Shown: in pieces, positions 9,683 through 19,000 of the stretch
Layout of the letters: each line of letters begins with the position of its first letter
Numbering within the stretch: position 1 is the first letter of the stretch
From: Methylocaldum marinum
Lineage (GTDB): Bacteria; Pseudomonadota; Gammaproteobacteria; Methylococcales; Methylococcaceae
DNA: 64,000 bases
Assembly: GCF_003584645.1 (NCBI RefSeq)
Contig: NZ_AP017928.1
Coordinates: 1,700,981-1,764,980, forward strand
Direction: 5' to 3'
Notes under the pieces: generated by a model
What the model saw: the letters and a program-made list of their open reading frames with translations, nothing else
Told to the model about the DNA's origin: nothing
Database searches by the model: none
Translations under genes and position numbers: made by a program

Positions 9683-10357
9683 CTAGACCGTCTTTGTTAT
9701 TTTGTAGACATAATGTTCGCCGGCAGCATTCTCGGTGGTCACCATGGTTTCGGCCGAAAAACCGAATCTCGGGCAAACCGTTTTCGGATCATGCTCTTCT
9801 CCAACAAACTGTGAGTATGGAATGAAAATTATCGTTTCGCTGTGTATATAGTCTTGGACTTGAGCAAAAAACCTTTTCAAAATCTCTTGTCCTCCGTCTT
9901 CATTGAGCCCGAACGTACCGTTGGAAGGGTAGTAATTAAAGTTAAATACGATCAGATCGAACTTTGAGCTGGGGACATCAGTGAAGAGATCACTGTGTAT
10001 GAAATCTATCGGCCCAAGCAAGGGATTAAGGGAGACGTTTTCTCGCGCGGAGTTCACCGCATCCTTGTTGAAATCCACGCCGACTACCTTGTTGCATCCC
10101 AACTTTTTCAGCAAAAAAGCGAAATACCCGCTGCCGCAACCCATATCCAGGGCACGGTCGGCCGATTCTTGCCGCAGTATGAACTGGCCAAAAAATGAAC
10201 TGGTAAGTCCAAAATCCGATGGAAATACATTTTTTCCTATTTTCAAGGTGATACCGTCAAGCTCAACCGCATAGGGCTGTCTTTCAAGATATTCTGCCAG
10301 CTCTGATTCCCTTTTTTCGATCGACATGCTTTGATTTTTCATATTGGTCTGCTGCAT
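9683..10357 (-). CDS. SAM-dependent methyltransferase, HemK/PrmC-like fold
   Basis: 224 aa. Motif I is ALDMGCGSGYFAFLLKKLG and the acidic end of strand 2 is VVGVDFNKDAV, so the SAM site is intact. In the place of the NPPY motif that HemK/PrmC and N6-adenine enzymes use to hold a planar nitrogen, this protein has NFNYYP (in DLIVFNFNYYPSNGTFG). The substrate may therefore differ from Gln or adenine. The gene looks more AT-rich than its neighbours and stands alone, which fits lateral gain. Start is uncertain among three ATGs in the first 11 codons. Confidence 0.7.
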   Translation of the reverse strand: MQQTNMKNQSMSIEKRESELAEYLERQPYAVELDGITLKIGKNVFPSDFGLTSSFFGQFILRQESADRALDMGCGSGYFAFLLKKLGCNKVVGVDFNKDAVNSARENVSLNPLLGPIDFIHSDLFTDVPSSKFDLIVFNFNYYPSNGTFGLNEDGGQEILKRFFAQVQDYIHSETIIFIPYSQFVGEEHDPKTVCPRFGFSAETMVTTENAAGEHYVYKITKTV

Positions 10358-10472
10358 GGTTTAAGGATAGATTTTTGTTCGTTCAGGACAAGCGTGGGTC
10401 GATTGAGGTGCGGTAACAGGATGGTTCCCCCCTAATTCACCTTACCTATCCCCGAATGCTTTTTTCAGGCGC

Positions 10473-10497
10473 AAAAAAGCGGGTTTTCACCCGCTTT
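10473..10497 (-). terminator. Rho-independent terminator
   Basis: Arms AAAGCGGGT (10476-10484) and ACCCGCTTT (10489-10497) pair perfectly around a 4-nt loop; on the minus strand the stem is followed by a run of six T. It would end transcripts coming from the Dabb-domain gene at 10679. Confidence 0.75.
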
Positions 10498-10678
10498 GTC
10501 AATACCTTTTCACCCCGTACTGGGTTTTACCCCGTCCGGAATCCGCTTTCCGGCGGATTCCGGGCACACCCGGCCGCAAACAGGCACGGTCCGCGCCGTC
10601 ACTGGGGCAAGTTCAACAGGCTCAGAATCGCTTCAGGTTACATGCGGGCCCGGAGCGCGCTCGAAATCGGAGCGACAC

Positions 10679-11067
10679 TCACGGAGCCTCGACAAAATCG
10701 TATACGAGCACCTTGTCCACCAATTGTTTCAGTTTTTCGTCGATCACTTTGTCGTGGTCCGGGTGTCGCGAATATTCGTCGAGCGCTTGTGCGTTCTCGA
10801 ACGTGGCAACAATGGCTACATCGTACGAACTGTCGACGACGTCACGCTTGCCTGGCAGTACAGTGCCAACCTGGTAACTCAACAGCATCGGCAGTTTGGA
10901 AAGCGATTGGGTTGCCTCGATATATTGCCGGCGCGCCTCGGGGTTCCCATGCTCCTTTAGCCAGACGATGACGACATGGTGCACGCGTCCGGCAGTCGGC
11001 GGCACGGGCTCGGCCGAACTGACGGCAGTAAACATCAGGCTGAATATCAAAAATGTCAAGACCTTTA
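10679..11067 (-). pseudogene. Dabb (stress-responsive A/B barrel) protein, 5' end cut off by an IS
   Basis: The frame encodes a secretory signal (KVLTFLIFSLMFTAVSSA) and a Dabb domain (RVHHVVIVWLKEHGN, then LLSYQVGTVLPGK, FENAQALDEYSRHPDHDKV) ending in VLVYDFVEAP. Dabb proteins are small ferredoxin-fold dimers, some of them enzymes. The IS5-family element at 11068 has removed the native start. The frame now continues into the IS end and could start at 11134, giving a hybrid N-terminus (about 28 extra residues), so some product may still be made but its signal peptide would be buried behind a basic stretch. Confidence 0.8.
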
Positions 11068-12363
11068 GGGCACCTCGAAAAACCCTGAATTTTGATGAAA
11101 ACCCGGCTCTAATTTTTTGACCGGGCGGGCACACGAGCCGACTCCCTCACGCTCTTGTCGCCATTTCACTTTTCATTTTCCCCGAATCGCCCGCGTTGGG
11201 GGCCTTTCGGGCGAGGGTGGGCCTCAAAAGGCCACGACACCCGCCTGTTTCAGGTAAACCAGCCGCTTCAGGTTATAGCTGGCCGCCATCATCGTCATGG
11301 CAAAGTTCGCCCTCGCCTGGCCGATGGTGCGAATAAACTTGCCGCCCATTTGTGCGATGGCGGCGAAGGGATGCTCGACCCGTGCTCGGACCCGGGCGAT
11401 GCGTTGATTACGTTGTTTCTGCCGTTCGGACAGCGGATGGTTGCGCTGGCCCTTGCGCTGGATGTGGTTGCGATAACCCGCTTCCTGGAGCTGGGCTTCC
11501 CGTTCCGCACTCGGATAGCCCTTGTCGGCATAGACGTCCCGGCTGGTGTTGCTAGTGTTCAACACCGCCTCAAAGTGCTGGCTGTCATGAGTAGCGGCGG
11601 TGCCGGTCTCGATCTTGCGGATAACCTTGTAGCGCTTGTCCACGTTGATGGAGAGCTTGTAGCCGTGGTGGCTCTTGCCGTGCTTCTTGGTCCAGGTGGC
11701 GTCCAGGTCTTTTTGCCGCCGCTTGGCCGGGCTCCAGTCCGCCGGCATCGCGCCTTCCTTCAGCATCTCCTTATCGTCCTTGCTGAAGTGCTGCTTTGGC
11801 GCAGGCACCAGGGTGGCGTCGATGATATGCCCCCCGCGGGCGATGTAGCCATGCTTGAGCAACTGCCGCTCGATGCCGTCGAACAGCGCCTGGGCGCCGA
11901 CCTCGCCGATGCGGTTCTCGAAGGTCCACATCGTGGTGCGGTCCGGGATGCTGGCCGAGTCCATCAGCCCGCAGAAGCGCTGGTAACTCATCCGATCAAG
12001 CAACTGGTATTCCATCTGCTCGTCCGAGAGATTGTTGACCCGCTTGAGAAACAGGATGCGCACCATCGTTTCGGTGGGAAACGGCGGACGACCGCCTTGC
12101 GGGCTGACCGGTCGGGGCGCCGCCTGATCCACGTCCGCGGCAAGCGCCGCAAAGTCGATGTGGGTCTCGAAGGCCACCAGCGGATCGCCCATCCGGTCGA
12201 TCTTCTGCTTGCGCAAATCGGCCGCAAACAGATCGGGTTTGATCGCGCTCTTCGGAGACTTTGGCATCTTCGGTTTGGTCATGTCTGGGACTCAACACAC
12301 TGATTGGCTACAGGTCCTATTTTACCGGGCGCGCGCAGACCAAGGAGGTTTTTCGAGGTGCCC
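11068..12363. mobile_element. IS5-family insertion sequence, complete
   Basis: The 17-base terminal inverted repeat GGGCACCTCGAAAAACC is perfect at 11068-11084 and, inverted, at 12347-12363. The direct repeat TTTA flanks both ends (11064-11067 and 12364-12367); because the IR begins with G, the repeat can also be read as up to six bases (CTTTAG). One intact transposase fills the element on the minus strand. All parts are intact, so the insertion looks recent. Confidence 0.95.
11224..12282 (-). CDS. IS5-family transposase
   Basis: 352 aa, full length. The N-terminal DUF772 part (GGRPPFPTETMVRILFLKRV, then LSDEQMEYQLLDRMSYQRFC) precedes a DDE core: the first Asp in GGHIIDATLVPAPKQH, the second in DVYADKGYPSAERE, and the Glu in RVRARVEHPFAAIAQMGG. 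It catalyses cut-and-paste or copying of the surrounding element. The long antisense frame on the plus strand is a shadow. Confidence 0.95.
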   Translation of the reverse strand: MTKPKMPKSPKSAIKPDLFAADLRKQKIDRMGDPLVAFETHIDFAALAADVDQAAPRPVSPQGGRPPFPTETMVRILFLKRVNNLSDEQMEYQLLDRMSYQRFCGLMDSASIPDRTTMWTFENRIGEVGAQALFDGIERQLLKHGYIARGGHIIDATLVPAPKQHFSKDDKEMLKEGAMPADWSPAKRRQKDLDATWTKKHGKSHHGYKLSINVDKRYKVIRKIETGTAATHDSQHFEAVLNTSNTSRDVYADKGYPSAEREAQLQEAGYRNHIQRKGQRNHPLSERQKQRNQRIARVRARVEHPFAAIAQMGGKFIRTIGQARANFAMTMMAASYNLKRLVYLKQAGVVAF

Positions 12364-12377
12364 TTTAGTCGTTTCAT
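12364..12377 (-). pseudogene. Detached 5' end of the Dabb-domain gene
   Basis: On the minus strand this reads ATG AAA CGA CTA AA. Joined to the other flank with one copy of the duplicated target it gives MKRLKVLTFLIFSLMFTAVS, a textbook signal peptide in frame with the gene at 10679-11067. A second ATG lies 12 bases further upstream. Confidence 0.85.
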
Positions 12378-12684
12378 GCCATTACTCATAATTCCGTGAA
12401 GTCGATTAGGACCGGCCGCTCATTTCGGCTCCGGACAAATGCCCGTAAACCCGAGACATGCGGCGCGATTCAAACGGCCGAGAGACCGTTCGTTCGCAAT
12501 GTCTCGGAGGGCGCCCCGATTATCGCATTTCTCAACGCCGGTCAACACGACCAGCAATCCGTTTCCCGCCTTAACCCAGGTTTACGGCTCGGATTTTTTT
12601 CGTCGATGTGTTGGGGGTTTTCGGAGTCTCATTCGTCTTAACCAATTAGAGCGTCAGATTTCATAATCAAGAGGAGAAGGGGGA
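12378..12684. other. Spacer; former upstream region of the Dabb gene
   Basis: No gene seen. Its left part should hold the original promoter of the interrupted minus-strand gene, its right part the promoter of the plus-strand efflux operon; I could not pick out a convincing -35/-10 pair for either. Confidence 0.4.
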
Positions 12685-12984
12685 ATGAAACTTACGCAGC
12701 AGGCAGGTGGTCCGGCAGCTTCGCCGGAACTACCGGCATTTCCGTCGTCGCGCCCGTTTATGGTTCATTGCGAAAACATTGACCCACCGATTAGGCGCCG
12801 AGGCAGGAAACCGGACAATCCTCATCGCAATGCCACGCTGATGCCGGCGCACCTGGAATTCGGCGATGAGCGGCGCGAGGCTACGGTGGTGATCGGCTTA
12901 CCCGGCCACGCCGGCAAGCTCCCCCAACGCCTTGCGGAGGCGCACGACACGCACACGGCTCCGGATAACCTTGCTCGCCCATGA
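12685..12984 (+). CDS. Small hypothetical protein heading the RND operon
   Basis: 99 aa, not recognised. It has a strong ribosome site (AAGAGGAGAAGGGGG before ATG) and its stop overlaps the start of the outer-membrane factor (ATGA), so translation coupling is likely. The product has no signal peptide or membrane segment, is rich in Pro and Arg, and has a basic patch (RRRGRKP). It may be a real small protein or merely a translated leader for the downstream gene. Confidence 0.45.
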   Translation: MKLTQQAGGPAASPELPAFPSSRPFMVHCENIDPPIRRRGRKPDNPHRNATLMPAHLEFGDERREATVVIGLPGHAGKLPQRLAEAHDTHTAPDNLARP

Positions 12985-14381
12985 GTCGTGCAGTGGATAG
13001 ATTCCGACTGGCCCGGGCATCGGTAACATTTTCAGGCTTGATCCTATCGCTCATCGCCGGATGCGGAACGACCCCAGATCGGGACACGAGTGACGTCGGG
13101 GCCGGGATTCCGGCAATGTGGACGGCGACATCCACCCCTCGGGCTGCGGTTTCCGAACACTGGGTCGAATCGTTCCGCGATTCCGCGTTAAGCGCGTTGG
13201 TGCAGGAGGCGCTAGTGAGCAATTACGACCTGAAAGCCGCAGCCGCCCGAGTCGAGGTCGCCCGGGAACAGGCCCGCATCGACGGCGCCGGGCGCTGGCC
13301 GCAACTTGTTTTCACGCCGGGCTACGAGCGTGCCCAGGTGCGCAGCGCCGGCTTCGGATCGACCGAATTCGGTGCCTTTGAAGCCTTGTTCACGCTGGAC
13401 TGGGAACTGGATATCTGGGGGCGCATTGGCGCTTTCCGGCAGGCGTCCATTCATGAAGCCACCGCGACGGAAGCCGATTTTCACGCCGCCCGCTTATCCC
13501 TCGCGGCAAGAACGGCACAGGCGTACTTCGAACTGGCCGAAGCCAGGCTTCAGGCAGAAGTTGCCGAAGAATCGATCCGCGACCGGCGCACCATCGTCGA
13601 ACTCGTACGCGGACGTTTTGCCCGCGGACTGGCTCGCGGCCTCGATCTGCGCCTGGCGCTCACCGACTTGGCGAACGCTGAATCTCAGTTGGCAACGGCG
13701 CGCAACCGCGTCCAAACCGTGGTTCGCCTCTTGGAGGTCCTGCTGGGACGCTACCCGGCGGCCGATCTCGCAACGGAGGCATTACTGCCGGCCCCTCCCG
13801 CTCCGGTACCGGCGGGCGTGCCTTCCGAACTCCTCGAAAGGCGTCCCGACCTGGTCGCGGCTTTCGACCGCTTGCATGCGGCCGATTTCCGGCTGGAAAG
13901 CGCACGAAAGGCACTCTTGCCTCGAGTCGCCCTCACCGCTACCGGGGGAACCCGGAGTCCGGCCTTGACCGAACTGGTAGATCCCCGCGCCGCGGTCTGG
14001 AATGTCGCAATAGGGCTCCTGCAGCCGCTTTTCACCGGCGGTCGGATCACGGGAGAGATTCGACTGAACCGGGCACTGGCGGAGGAAGCGCTCAATCTTT
14101 ACAGGCGCACGGCGCTCAATGCTTTCCGCGAGGTCGAGCAATCCCTGGCCGCCGAGGAATGGCTTAGGGAACAGGAACGGGCACTCAGGGAAGCCGTTGA
14201 ACAAACCGAAGCGAGCCGAAAACTCGCGATCTATTCGTACCGCCACGGCTTTATCGAAATCCTGACCCTGCTGGACAGCTATCGCGGCACCCTGAACGCG
14301 CAAAGCGCCCATCTTGCCGTAAAACGGCAGTTGCTCAACAACCGGATCGGTTTGTATCTGGCGCTGGGTGGGGGAGTATGA
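12981..14381 (+). CDS. RND efflux outer-membrane lipoprotein (NodT/OprM type)
   Basis: 466 aa. The signal peptide ends in the lipobox LIAGC. Two outer-membrane-factor repeats follow, with the typical segments LVSNYDLKAAAARVEVAREQ, FTLDWELDIWGRIGAFRQAS, LLERRPDLVAAFDRLHAADF and LLQPLFTGGRI. TolC-like trimers of this kind form the exit duct of a tripartite pump. It is the first large gene of an operon with the adaptor (14658) and the pump (15863). An unusual feature is that the next frame starts inside its stop codon. Confidence 0.92.
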   Translation: MSRAVDRFRLARASVTFSGLILSLIAGCGTTPDRDTSDVGAGIPAMWTATSTPRAAVSEHWVESFRDSALSALVQEALVSNYDLKAAAARVEVAREQARIDGAGRWPQLVFTPGYERAQVRSAGFGSTEFGAFEALFTLDWELDIWGRIGAFRQASIHEATATEADFHAARLSLAARTAQAYFELAEARLQAEVAEESIRDRRTIVELVRGRFARGLARGLDLRLALTDLANAESQLATARNRVQTVVRLLEVLLGRYPAADLATEALLPAPPAPVPAGVPSELLERRPDLVAAFDRLHAADFRLESARKALLPRVALTATGGTRSPALTELVDPRAAVWNVAIGLLQPLFTGGRITGEIRLNRALAEEALNLYRRTALNAFREVEQSLAAEEWLREQERALREAVEQTEASRKLAIYSYRHGFIEILTLLDSYRGTLNAQSAHLAVKRQLLNNRIGLYLALGGGV

Positions 14382-14677
14382 AGGCGAAGATGCCAGGTTT
14401 GAACGCTGGTTTGGTGAGCGCTGCACAAGCGGTGACCGGCTCCGCGCCTTCCGTCCCGATCTGGCGGCAAGGGACGGCCGCCGGCCTTGTTTTGCGGGAT
14501 TCGGCCCTGGCGCACGAATTGGGTACAAACTCCGGGACCGTATCAAGCTCCGCTGAACTCGATACAGTTCTCGCTTGTGGTCTCGTCGATCGAACGACGA
14601 ACACCCGATATGCCGTCCTAGAAACCGCTCCAGTTTTTTTACAGCTCCAAATCAGAAATGGCGATCAACTCCGTTAG
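14378..14677 (+). CDS. Small frame between efflux genes, doubtful
   Basis: 99 codons. The ATG overlaps the stop of the outer-membrane factor (ATGA) and the frame's end overlaps the adaptor start by 20 bases, so it could link translation of the two. The product has no recognised domain, signal peptide or membrane segment and looks low in conservation-type features. I give it because of its position; it may be only a ribosome path across a 276-base spacer. Confidence 0.3.
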   Translation: MKAKMPGLNAGLVSAAQAVTGSAPSVPIWRQGTAAGLVLRDSALAHELGTNSGTVSSSAELDTVLACGLVDRTTNTRYAVLETAPVFLQLQIRNGDQLR

Positions 14678-15866
14678 CCTAAGAATCCTGGTGCCGCCCC
14701 TTCTGCTAAGTGCAAGCGCAATTACCGCCTGGACGCTGATCGACCGCAAGTCGGAAGTCACGCCCAAGGTGGCGGAGCGGGAACCGCCCGTGGTCGACGT
14801 AGTCCCGGCAAAGCCGGAGCTCGTCAGGCTGAACGTTCATTCACAGGGAGTAGTCGCACCCCGCTCCGAGATCAACCTGGTTGCGGAGATCGCCGGCAAG
14901 GTGATCCGAGTCCACCCCGCTTTCGCTGCGGGCGGTTTTTTCAAGCGGGGCGACGTTTTGGTCTCCATCGAGCCGCGCGATTACGACTTTGCGGTAACCA
15001 AGGCACAAGCCCTCGTAGCCGAGGCCCGCAAAGAACTGTTGCGGGAACAGGAGGAAGCCGCACAAGCTGCCGAAGAATGGCAGGCGCTGGGCGGCGGCGA
15101 GCCGAGCGAATTCGTGTTGCACAAACCTCACCTGGAAGAACGGCGGGCCAAGCTTGCCGCCGCCGAAGCCGAGCTTGCCGAAGCGCGGCTCAGACGTGCG
15201 CGTTGCGCGCTTTACGCCCCTTTCGCCGGACGCGTTCGCAGCAAGCAAGTGGATGTCGGCCAATACGTCACCGCAGGTGAAACGCTCGGCCGACTGTACG
15301 CCACCGACGTGGCCGAAGTGCGTCTTCCGATCGCGGCCGATCAGGCGGAATTTCTCGATCTCCCCTTGAGTTACGCCGATGGACGGAACGCACGGATCGG
15401 CCCCGCCGTCAGCCTGAGCGCGCGCTTCGGCGGCAAACTTCACCATTGGGAGGGAAAAATCGTCCGCACCGAGGGTGTCGTGGACGAAAAGACCGGTATG
15501 CTCTACGCCGTGGCTGAAATTCGCGAACCCTACGGTTATCGAGAAGATCGGCCGCCGCTGGCGGTTGGCTTGTTCGTGCACGCCGAAATCGAGGGCCTTC
15601 CGCGCAACGATCTGGTGCGGCTGCCTCAAGCCGCGCTACATTCGGGTTACCAAGTCTATCTCGTCGATTCCGAGGGACGCCTCAGACTCCGTAATGTTGA
15701 AATTGTACACAGCGGCCATGACGAGTTGATCGTATCGGGAGGGCTCGCAGCCGGCGACTCGGTGATGGTTTCCGGAGTCGACCTGCCGGTCGAAGGCATG
15801 CGGGTCACCGTAGCGGCACCAGACGTCAAGCTGCAAGCCGAATCATCATCGGGGAACGGCTCATGA
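14658..15866 (+). CDS. RND efflux periplasmic adaptor
   Basis: 402 aa. An N-terminal membrane anchor or signal (about residues 7-28) is followed by a lipoyl/barrel-sandwich half (GVVAPRSEINLVAEIAGKVI), a helical hairpin (about 110-185, rich in Glu, Ala, Arg), the second lipoyl half (ALYAPFAGRVRSKQVDVGQY) and a beta-barrel domain (IEGLPRNDLVRLPQAALHSG). This is the HlyD/AcrA plan; the adaptor links the pump to the outer-membrane duct. It overlaps the pump gene by four bases (ATGA). Confidence 0.93.
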   Translation: MAINSVSLRILVPPLLLSASAITAWTLIDRKSEVTPKVAEREPPVVDVVPAKPELVRLNVHSQGVVAPRSEINLVAEIAGKVIRVHPAFAAGGFFKRGDVLVSIEPRDYDFAVTKAQALVAEARKELLREQEEAAQAAEEWQALGGGEPSEFVLHKPHLEERRAKLAAAEAELAEARLRRARCALYAPFAGRVRSKQVDVGQYVTAGETLGRLYATDVAEVRLPIAADQAEFLDLPLSYADGRNARIGPAVSLSARFGGKLHHWEGKIVRTEGVVDEKTGMLYAVAEIREPYGYREDRPPLAVGLFVHAEIEGLPRNDLVRLPQAALHSGYQVYLVDSEGRLRLRNVEIVHSGHDELIVSGGLAAGDSVMVSGVDLPVEGMRVTVAAPDVKLQAESSSGNGS

Positions 15867-18800
15867 ATCCGGGTTCCTTCGGCGGACGTTCCCTGCTCGC
15901 CTGGTTCGCCGCCAATCCGGTTGCGGCCAATCTGCTGATGATTATCATTTTTCTGGGCGGCGGCCTCAGCCTGCAGACCATGGACAAGCAGGCCTATCCT
16001 CGCTTCGCGCCCACTACGGTCCGGATCAGCGCCGACTATCCCGGCGCCGGGCCCTCGGAAGTCCAGGAAAGCGTCTGCATTCCCATCGAGGAAGCGATAC
16101 ACGATCTGGTGGGAATCAAGCGGCTAAGCAGCGAAGCGCTGGACGGCAAGTGCGTGATCGTCGTTCACGTACAGCAGGACTACAATACCCAGGATCTCGC
16201 CCTCAACATCCGCTCGCGCACCCAAACCCTGCGCAACCTGCCCCGCGCCGTGGAAAAGATCGACATCGACGACACCAGCTGGGAATACCCGGCCATCTCG
16301 GTGGTTCTGTACGGCGATACCGACATGCTCGCGCTGCGCAGACTGGCCGAGCGGGTACGTGACGATCTGGGCACGCTGGAGGGCGTGCGCCTGGCCAAGC
16401 TGTGGAGCACGATCGCCTACGAAATCTCCGTCGAGGTGTCGGCGGAACGCCTACGCCAGCATCAGTTGACCCTCGCCGACGTAGCCGAGGCGATACGCCG
16501 AAGCTCGCTGGACCTGCCGGGCGGCGTGGTCCGCGCGAAAACGGGCGAATTCCAGCTGCGCGCCAAAAGCACTGCCTACGAACGAAACGCCTTGCTCGAC
16601 CTGACGTTGCGTACCTATTCCGACGGCACCACGGTAAAGCTGGGAGAGGTTGCATCCGTGACCGACGGCTTCGCCGACGAAGGCGCCGAAAACCTGAGCA
16701 ACGGCCGCCCTTCTGAAACCATCGGCGTAATCGCTCAGCACGATCTGGTGGAAACGGCCGAATCGGTGAAGGCGTACGTGGAAGAACTGGCGGCGCGGCT
16801 ACCGGAAGGCATCGAGGTCACGACCCGGCGCGACAACGCGCGCTCCTTCGCCGAATTGCTGGACACTCTGGTGTTCGAGGCCATCACCGGGTTTCTGCTG
16901 GTCCTGCTTGTGCTGATGCTGTTTTTGAGCACGCGAGTCGCGCTCTGGGCGGCGGTCGGCATCATGATCTCGGTATCCGGAGCGCTGTGGTGGATGCCCG
17001 CCGCCGGCGTGACACTCAACATGCTATCGCTGTTCGGCTTCCTGCTGGCCCTCGGCGTTCTGGTGGACGATGCGATTATCGTCAGCGAACGGGTTTATGA
17101 TCTCCAGAGCCGCGGCATTACCGGCCTCAAAGGTGCCGTTCGGGGCGTGCGGGACGTCGCGGTGCCGGTCGTGCTCGGCGTGAGCATCGGCCTCATCGCC
17201 TTCCTGCCGGGACTGTTCGTGCCGCCCAGTTGGGCCACGCGCTTCATGAAGCCGGTGGCGGTGGTGATGATCCTGTCGCTGGCCTTCTCGTTGGTGGAGG
17301 CTTTACTGATCCTGCCTTCCCATCTCGCCGCCGAACCGTCGCAACGGGTGGTGACGCCGAACGCCCTGGCGCGGCTCCGAGCGGTCCTCAACGGCGGCCT
17401 GGATGCGATGCTGACACGGGCGTACCGGCCATTCCTTCAGCGGGTGCTGGCCTGGCGCTATGCCACGGTAGCGCTGTTCGCCGGCGCGGTAGTCGTCGGC
17501 TGGGCGCTGATCCACGCCGACTACGTCAAGGTCTCCCTCGAAGAAGACGTGAGCTACGACAATTTCCACATACACCTGCGCCCTCCCCTTGGCACCCCCT
17601 ACCCGGAAACCCAGGCGCGGGTACGCCAGTTCGTCGACGCGCTGCACCAGGCCGAAGCCGAACTGAATGCCCTGCAACCGCCCGGTTCACCTTCGGTAGT
17701 GGAAGGACTGGACATATTCGTCAACGAAACCGACCCCACCATCTGGGTCGAATTTTCCAGCGAGGCGCGCCGCCAGTTTCACATTCGAGATCTGATCCAG
17801 CGCTGGTACCAGCATGTCGGCGATGTCGGGGATTTTCGGCCCGATTTCCACACGCCCACCGAACAGGACGTGATCGATCTGGAAGTGGAACTCGGATCTC
17901 CCGACCCCGCGGTCCTGGAGGCTGCGGCGGAAGAGCTCAAAGCCAAGATCGCCAGCTTCCCGGGAATCGCGGAAATCGAGGATTCCCGTCGGCCCGGGAA
18001 ACCCGAGATCCGCCTGCGACTCACACCGGAAGCCGAACGCTTGGGCCTCAGACTGCGCGACCTCGCCGAGCAGGTGCGGCACGCCTACTACGGCGAGGAG
18101 GCTCAGCGCTTCATCCGCGGCCGCGACGAGGTCAAAATCATGGTGCGCTACCCGCGCGCCGAACGGGAAACCGTGACCAATCTCAGAGCATTGCCGGTGC
18201 GCCTGCCGGACGGCGGCCAGGCACCGCTGGGAGCCTTGGCCGAGGTCCGCTTCACGCCCGGATTCGGCGCCCTGTCCCGCGAAGACCGGCAAAGCATCGT
18301 CTCCCTCCACGTGCGTCTGAACGATGAGGCCACGTTCAAGGGCGACGCTCTGTTCAAGACCCTGGAGCAGGGCTTTTTCAAGGAACTGCAAAACCGCTAT
18401 CCCTCGCTCACGATTTCCGGCGGCGCGGCCAAGGAGGAAGCCGATCTGGTCGCGGAAGGACTCCAACGCAATACCCTGCTTGCCCTCGCGGCCATCTGTG
18501 CCCTCATCGCGGTCAGCTTCCGGTCCTATTTGCAGCCGCTCCTGTTCATGCTCGCCGTACCCGTAGCCTGGCTGGGCGCGGTACTGATCCACTGGGCATT
18601 AGGGCTGACTCTGTCGTTCCAGTCGCTGGTCGGCATGGTGGCGGCCAGCGGCGTGGTGGTGAACGACAGCATCGTTTTGCTCGACTACATCCGCAAGCAC
18701 GGCAACCAGGCCGCCCGCCTGGGCGACATCATTTCCGAAGCCTGCGCGGCCCGTTTCCGTCCCATCGTCCTGGTATCCCTGACCAACCTGGCCGGCTTCT

Positions 18801-19000
18801 TCCCGATGCTGTTCGAAACCAGCGAACAGGCCAAGTTCCTGGTGCCGGTGACGCTTTCTCTCACATTCGGCCTTCTGTTCGGCATGGCTGCAACCCTGAT
18901 TCTAATCCCGGCCTGTTATGCCGTACTGAACGATGTGAGGGAGTTGATAAAAACTCTCAGCGGTTTGGCAAAACTCAGAATGCTCACTCCTCGAGGTTAA
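15863..19000 (+). CDS. RND efflux pump, AcrB/HAE-1-like
   Basis: 1045 aa. The order is TM1 (ANLLMIIIFLGGGLSLQ), a periplasmic porter domain with YPGAGPSEVQESVCIPIEEA, TM2-6 with the paired Asp of the proton relay in LGVLVDDAIIVSERVYDL, a second porter half, then TM7-12 including GMVAASGVVVNDSIVLLDYI. It is typical of the RND permeases that lie outside the classical multidrug AcrB clade. Substrate cannot be read from sequence; with no regulator next to it, there is no hint of inducer. All three components of the pump are in one operon. Confidence 0.93.
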   Translation: MNPGSFGGRSLLAWFAANPVAANLLMIIIFLGGGLSLQTMDKQAYPRFAPTTVRISADYPGAGPSEVQESVCIPIEEAIHDLVGIKRLSSEALDGKCVIVVHVQQDYNTQDLALNIRSRTQTLRNLPRAVEKIDIDDTSWEYPAISVVLYGDTDMLALRRLAERVRDDLGTLEGVRLAKLWSTIAYEISVEVSAERLRQHQLTLADVAEAIRRSSLDLPGGVVRAKTGEFQLRAKSTAYERNALLDLTLRTYSDGTTVKLGEVASVTDGFADEGAENLSNGRPSETIGVIAQHDLVETAESVKAYVEELAARLPEGIEVTTRRDNARSFAELLDTLVFEAITGFLLVLLVLMLFLSTRVALWAAVGIMISVSGALWWMPAAGVTLNMLSLFGFLLALGVLVDDAIIVSERVYDLQSRGITGLKGAVRGVRDVAVPVVLGVSIGLIAFLPGLFVPPSWATRFMKPVAVVMILSLAFSLVEALLILPSHLAAEPSQRVVTPNALARLRAVLNGGLDAMLTRAYRPFLQRVLAWRYATVALFAGAVVVGWALIHADYVKVSLEEDVSYDNFHIHLRPPLGTPYPETQARVRQFVDALHQAEAELNALQPPGSPSVVEGLDIFVNETDPTIWVEFSSEARRQFHIRDLIQRWYQHVGDVGDFRPDFHTPTEQDVIDLEVELGSPDPAVLEAAAEELKAKIASFPGIAEIEDSRRPGKPEIRLRLTPEAERLGLRLRDLAEQVRHAYYGEEAQRFIRGRDEVKIMVRYPRAERETVTNLRALPVRLPDGGQAPLGALAEVRFTPGFGALSREDRQSIVSLHVRLNDEATFKGDALFKTLEQGFFKELQNRYPSLTISGGAAKEEADLVAEGLQRNTLLALAAICALIAVSFRSYLQPLLFMLAVPVAWLGAVLIHWALGLTLSFQSLVGMVAASGVVVNDSIVLLDYIRKHGNQAARLGDIISEACAARFRPIVLVSLTNLAGFFPMLFETSEQAKFLVPVTLSLTFGLLFGMAATLILIPACYAVLNDVRELIKTLSGLAKLRMLTPRG

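Noticed and set aside
11155..12303. 382-codon plus-strand frame
   Set aside because: It is the exact antisense of the intact IS5 transposase and has no domain of its own.
17230..18327. 365-codon plus-strand frame
   Set aside because: It lies wholly within the RND pump gene in another frame and its composition (Arg, Gly, Pro, His) is that of a GC-rich shadow.
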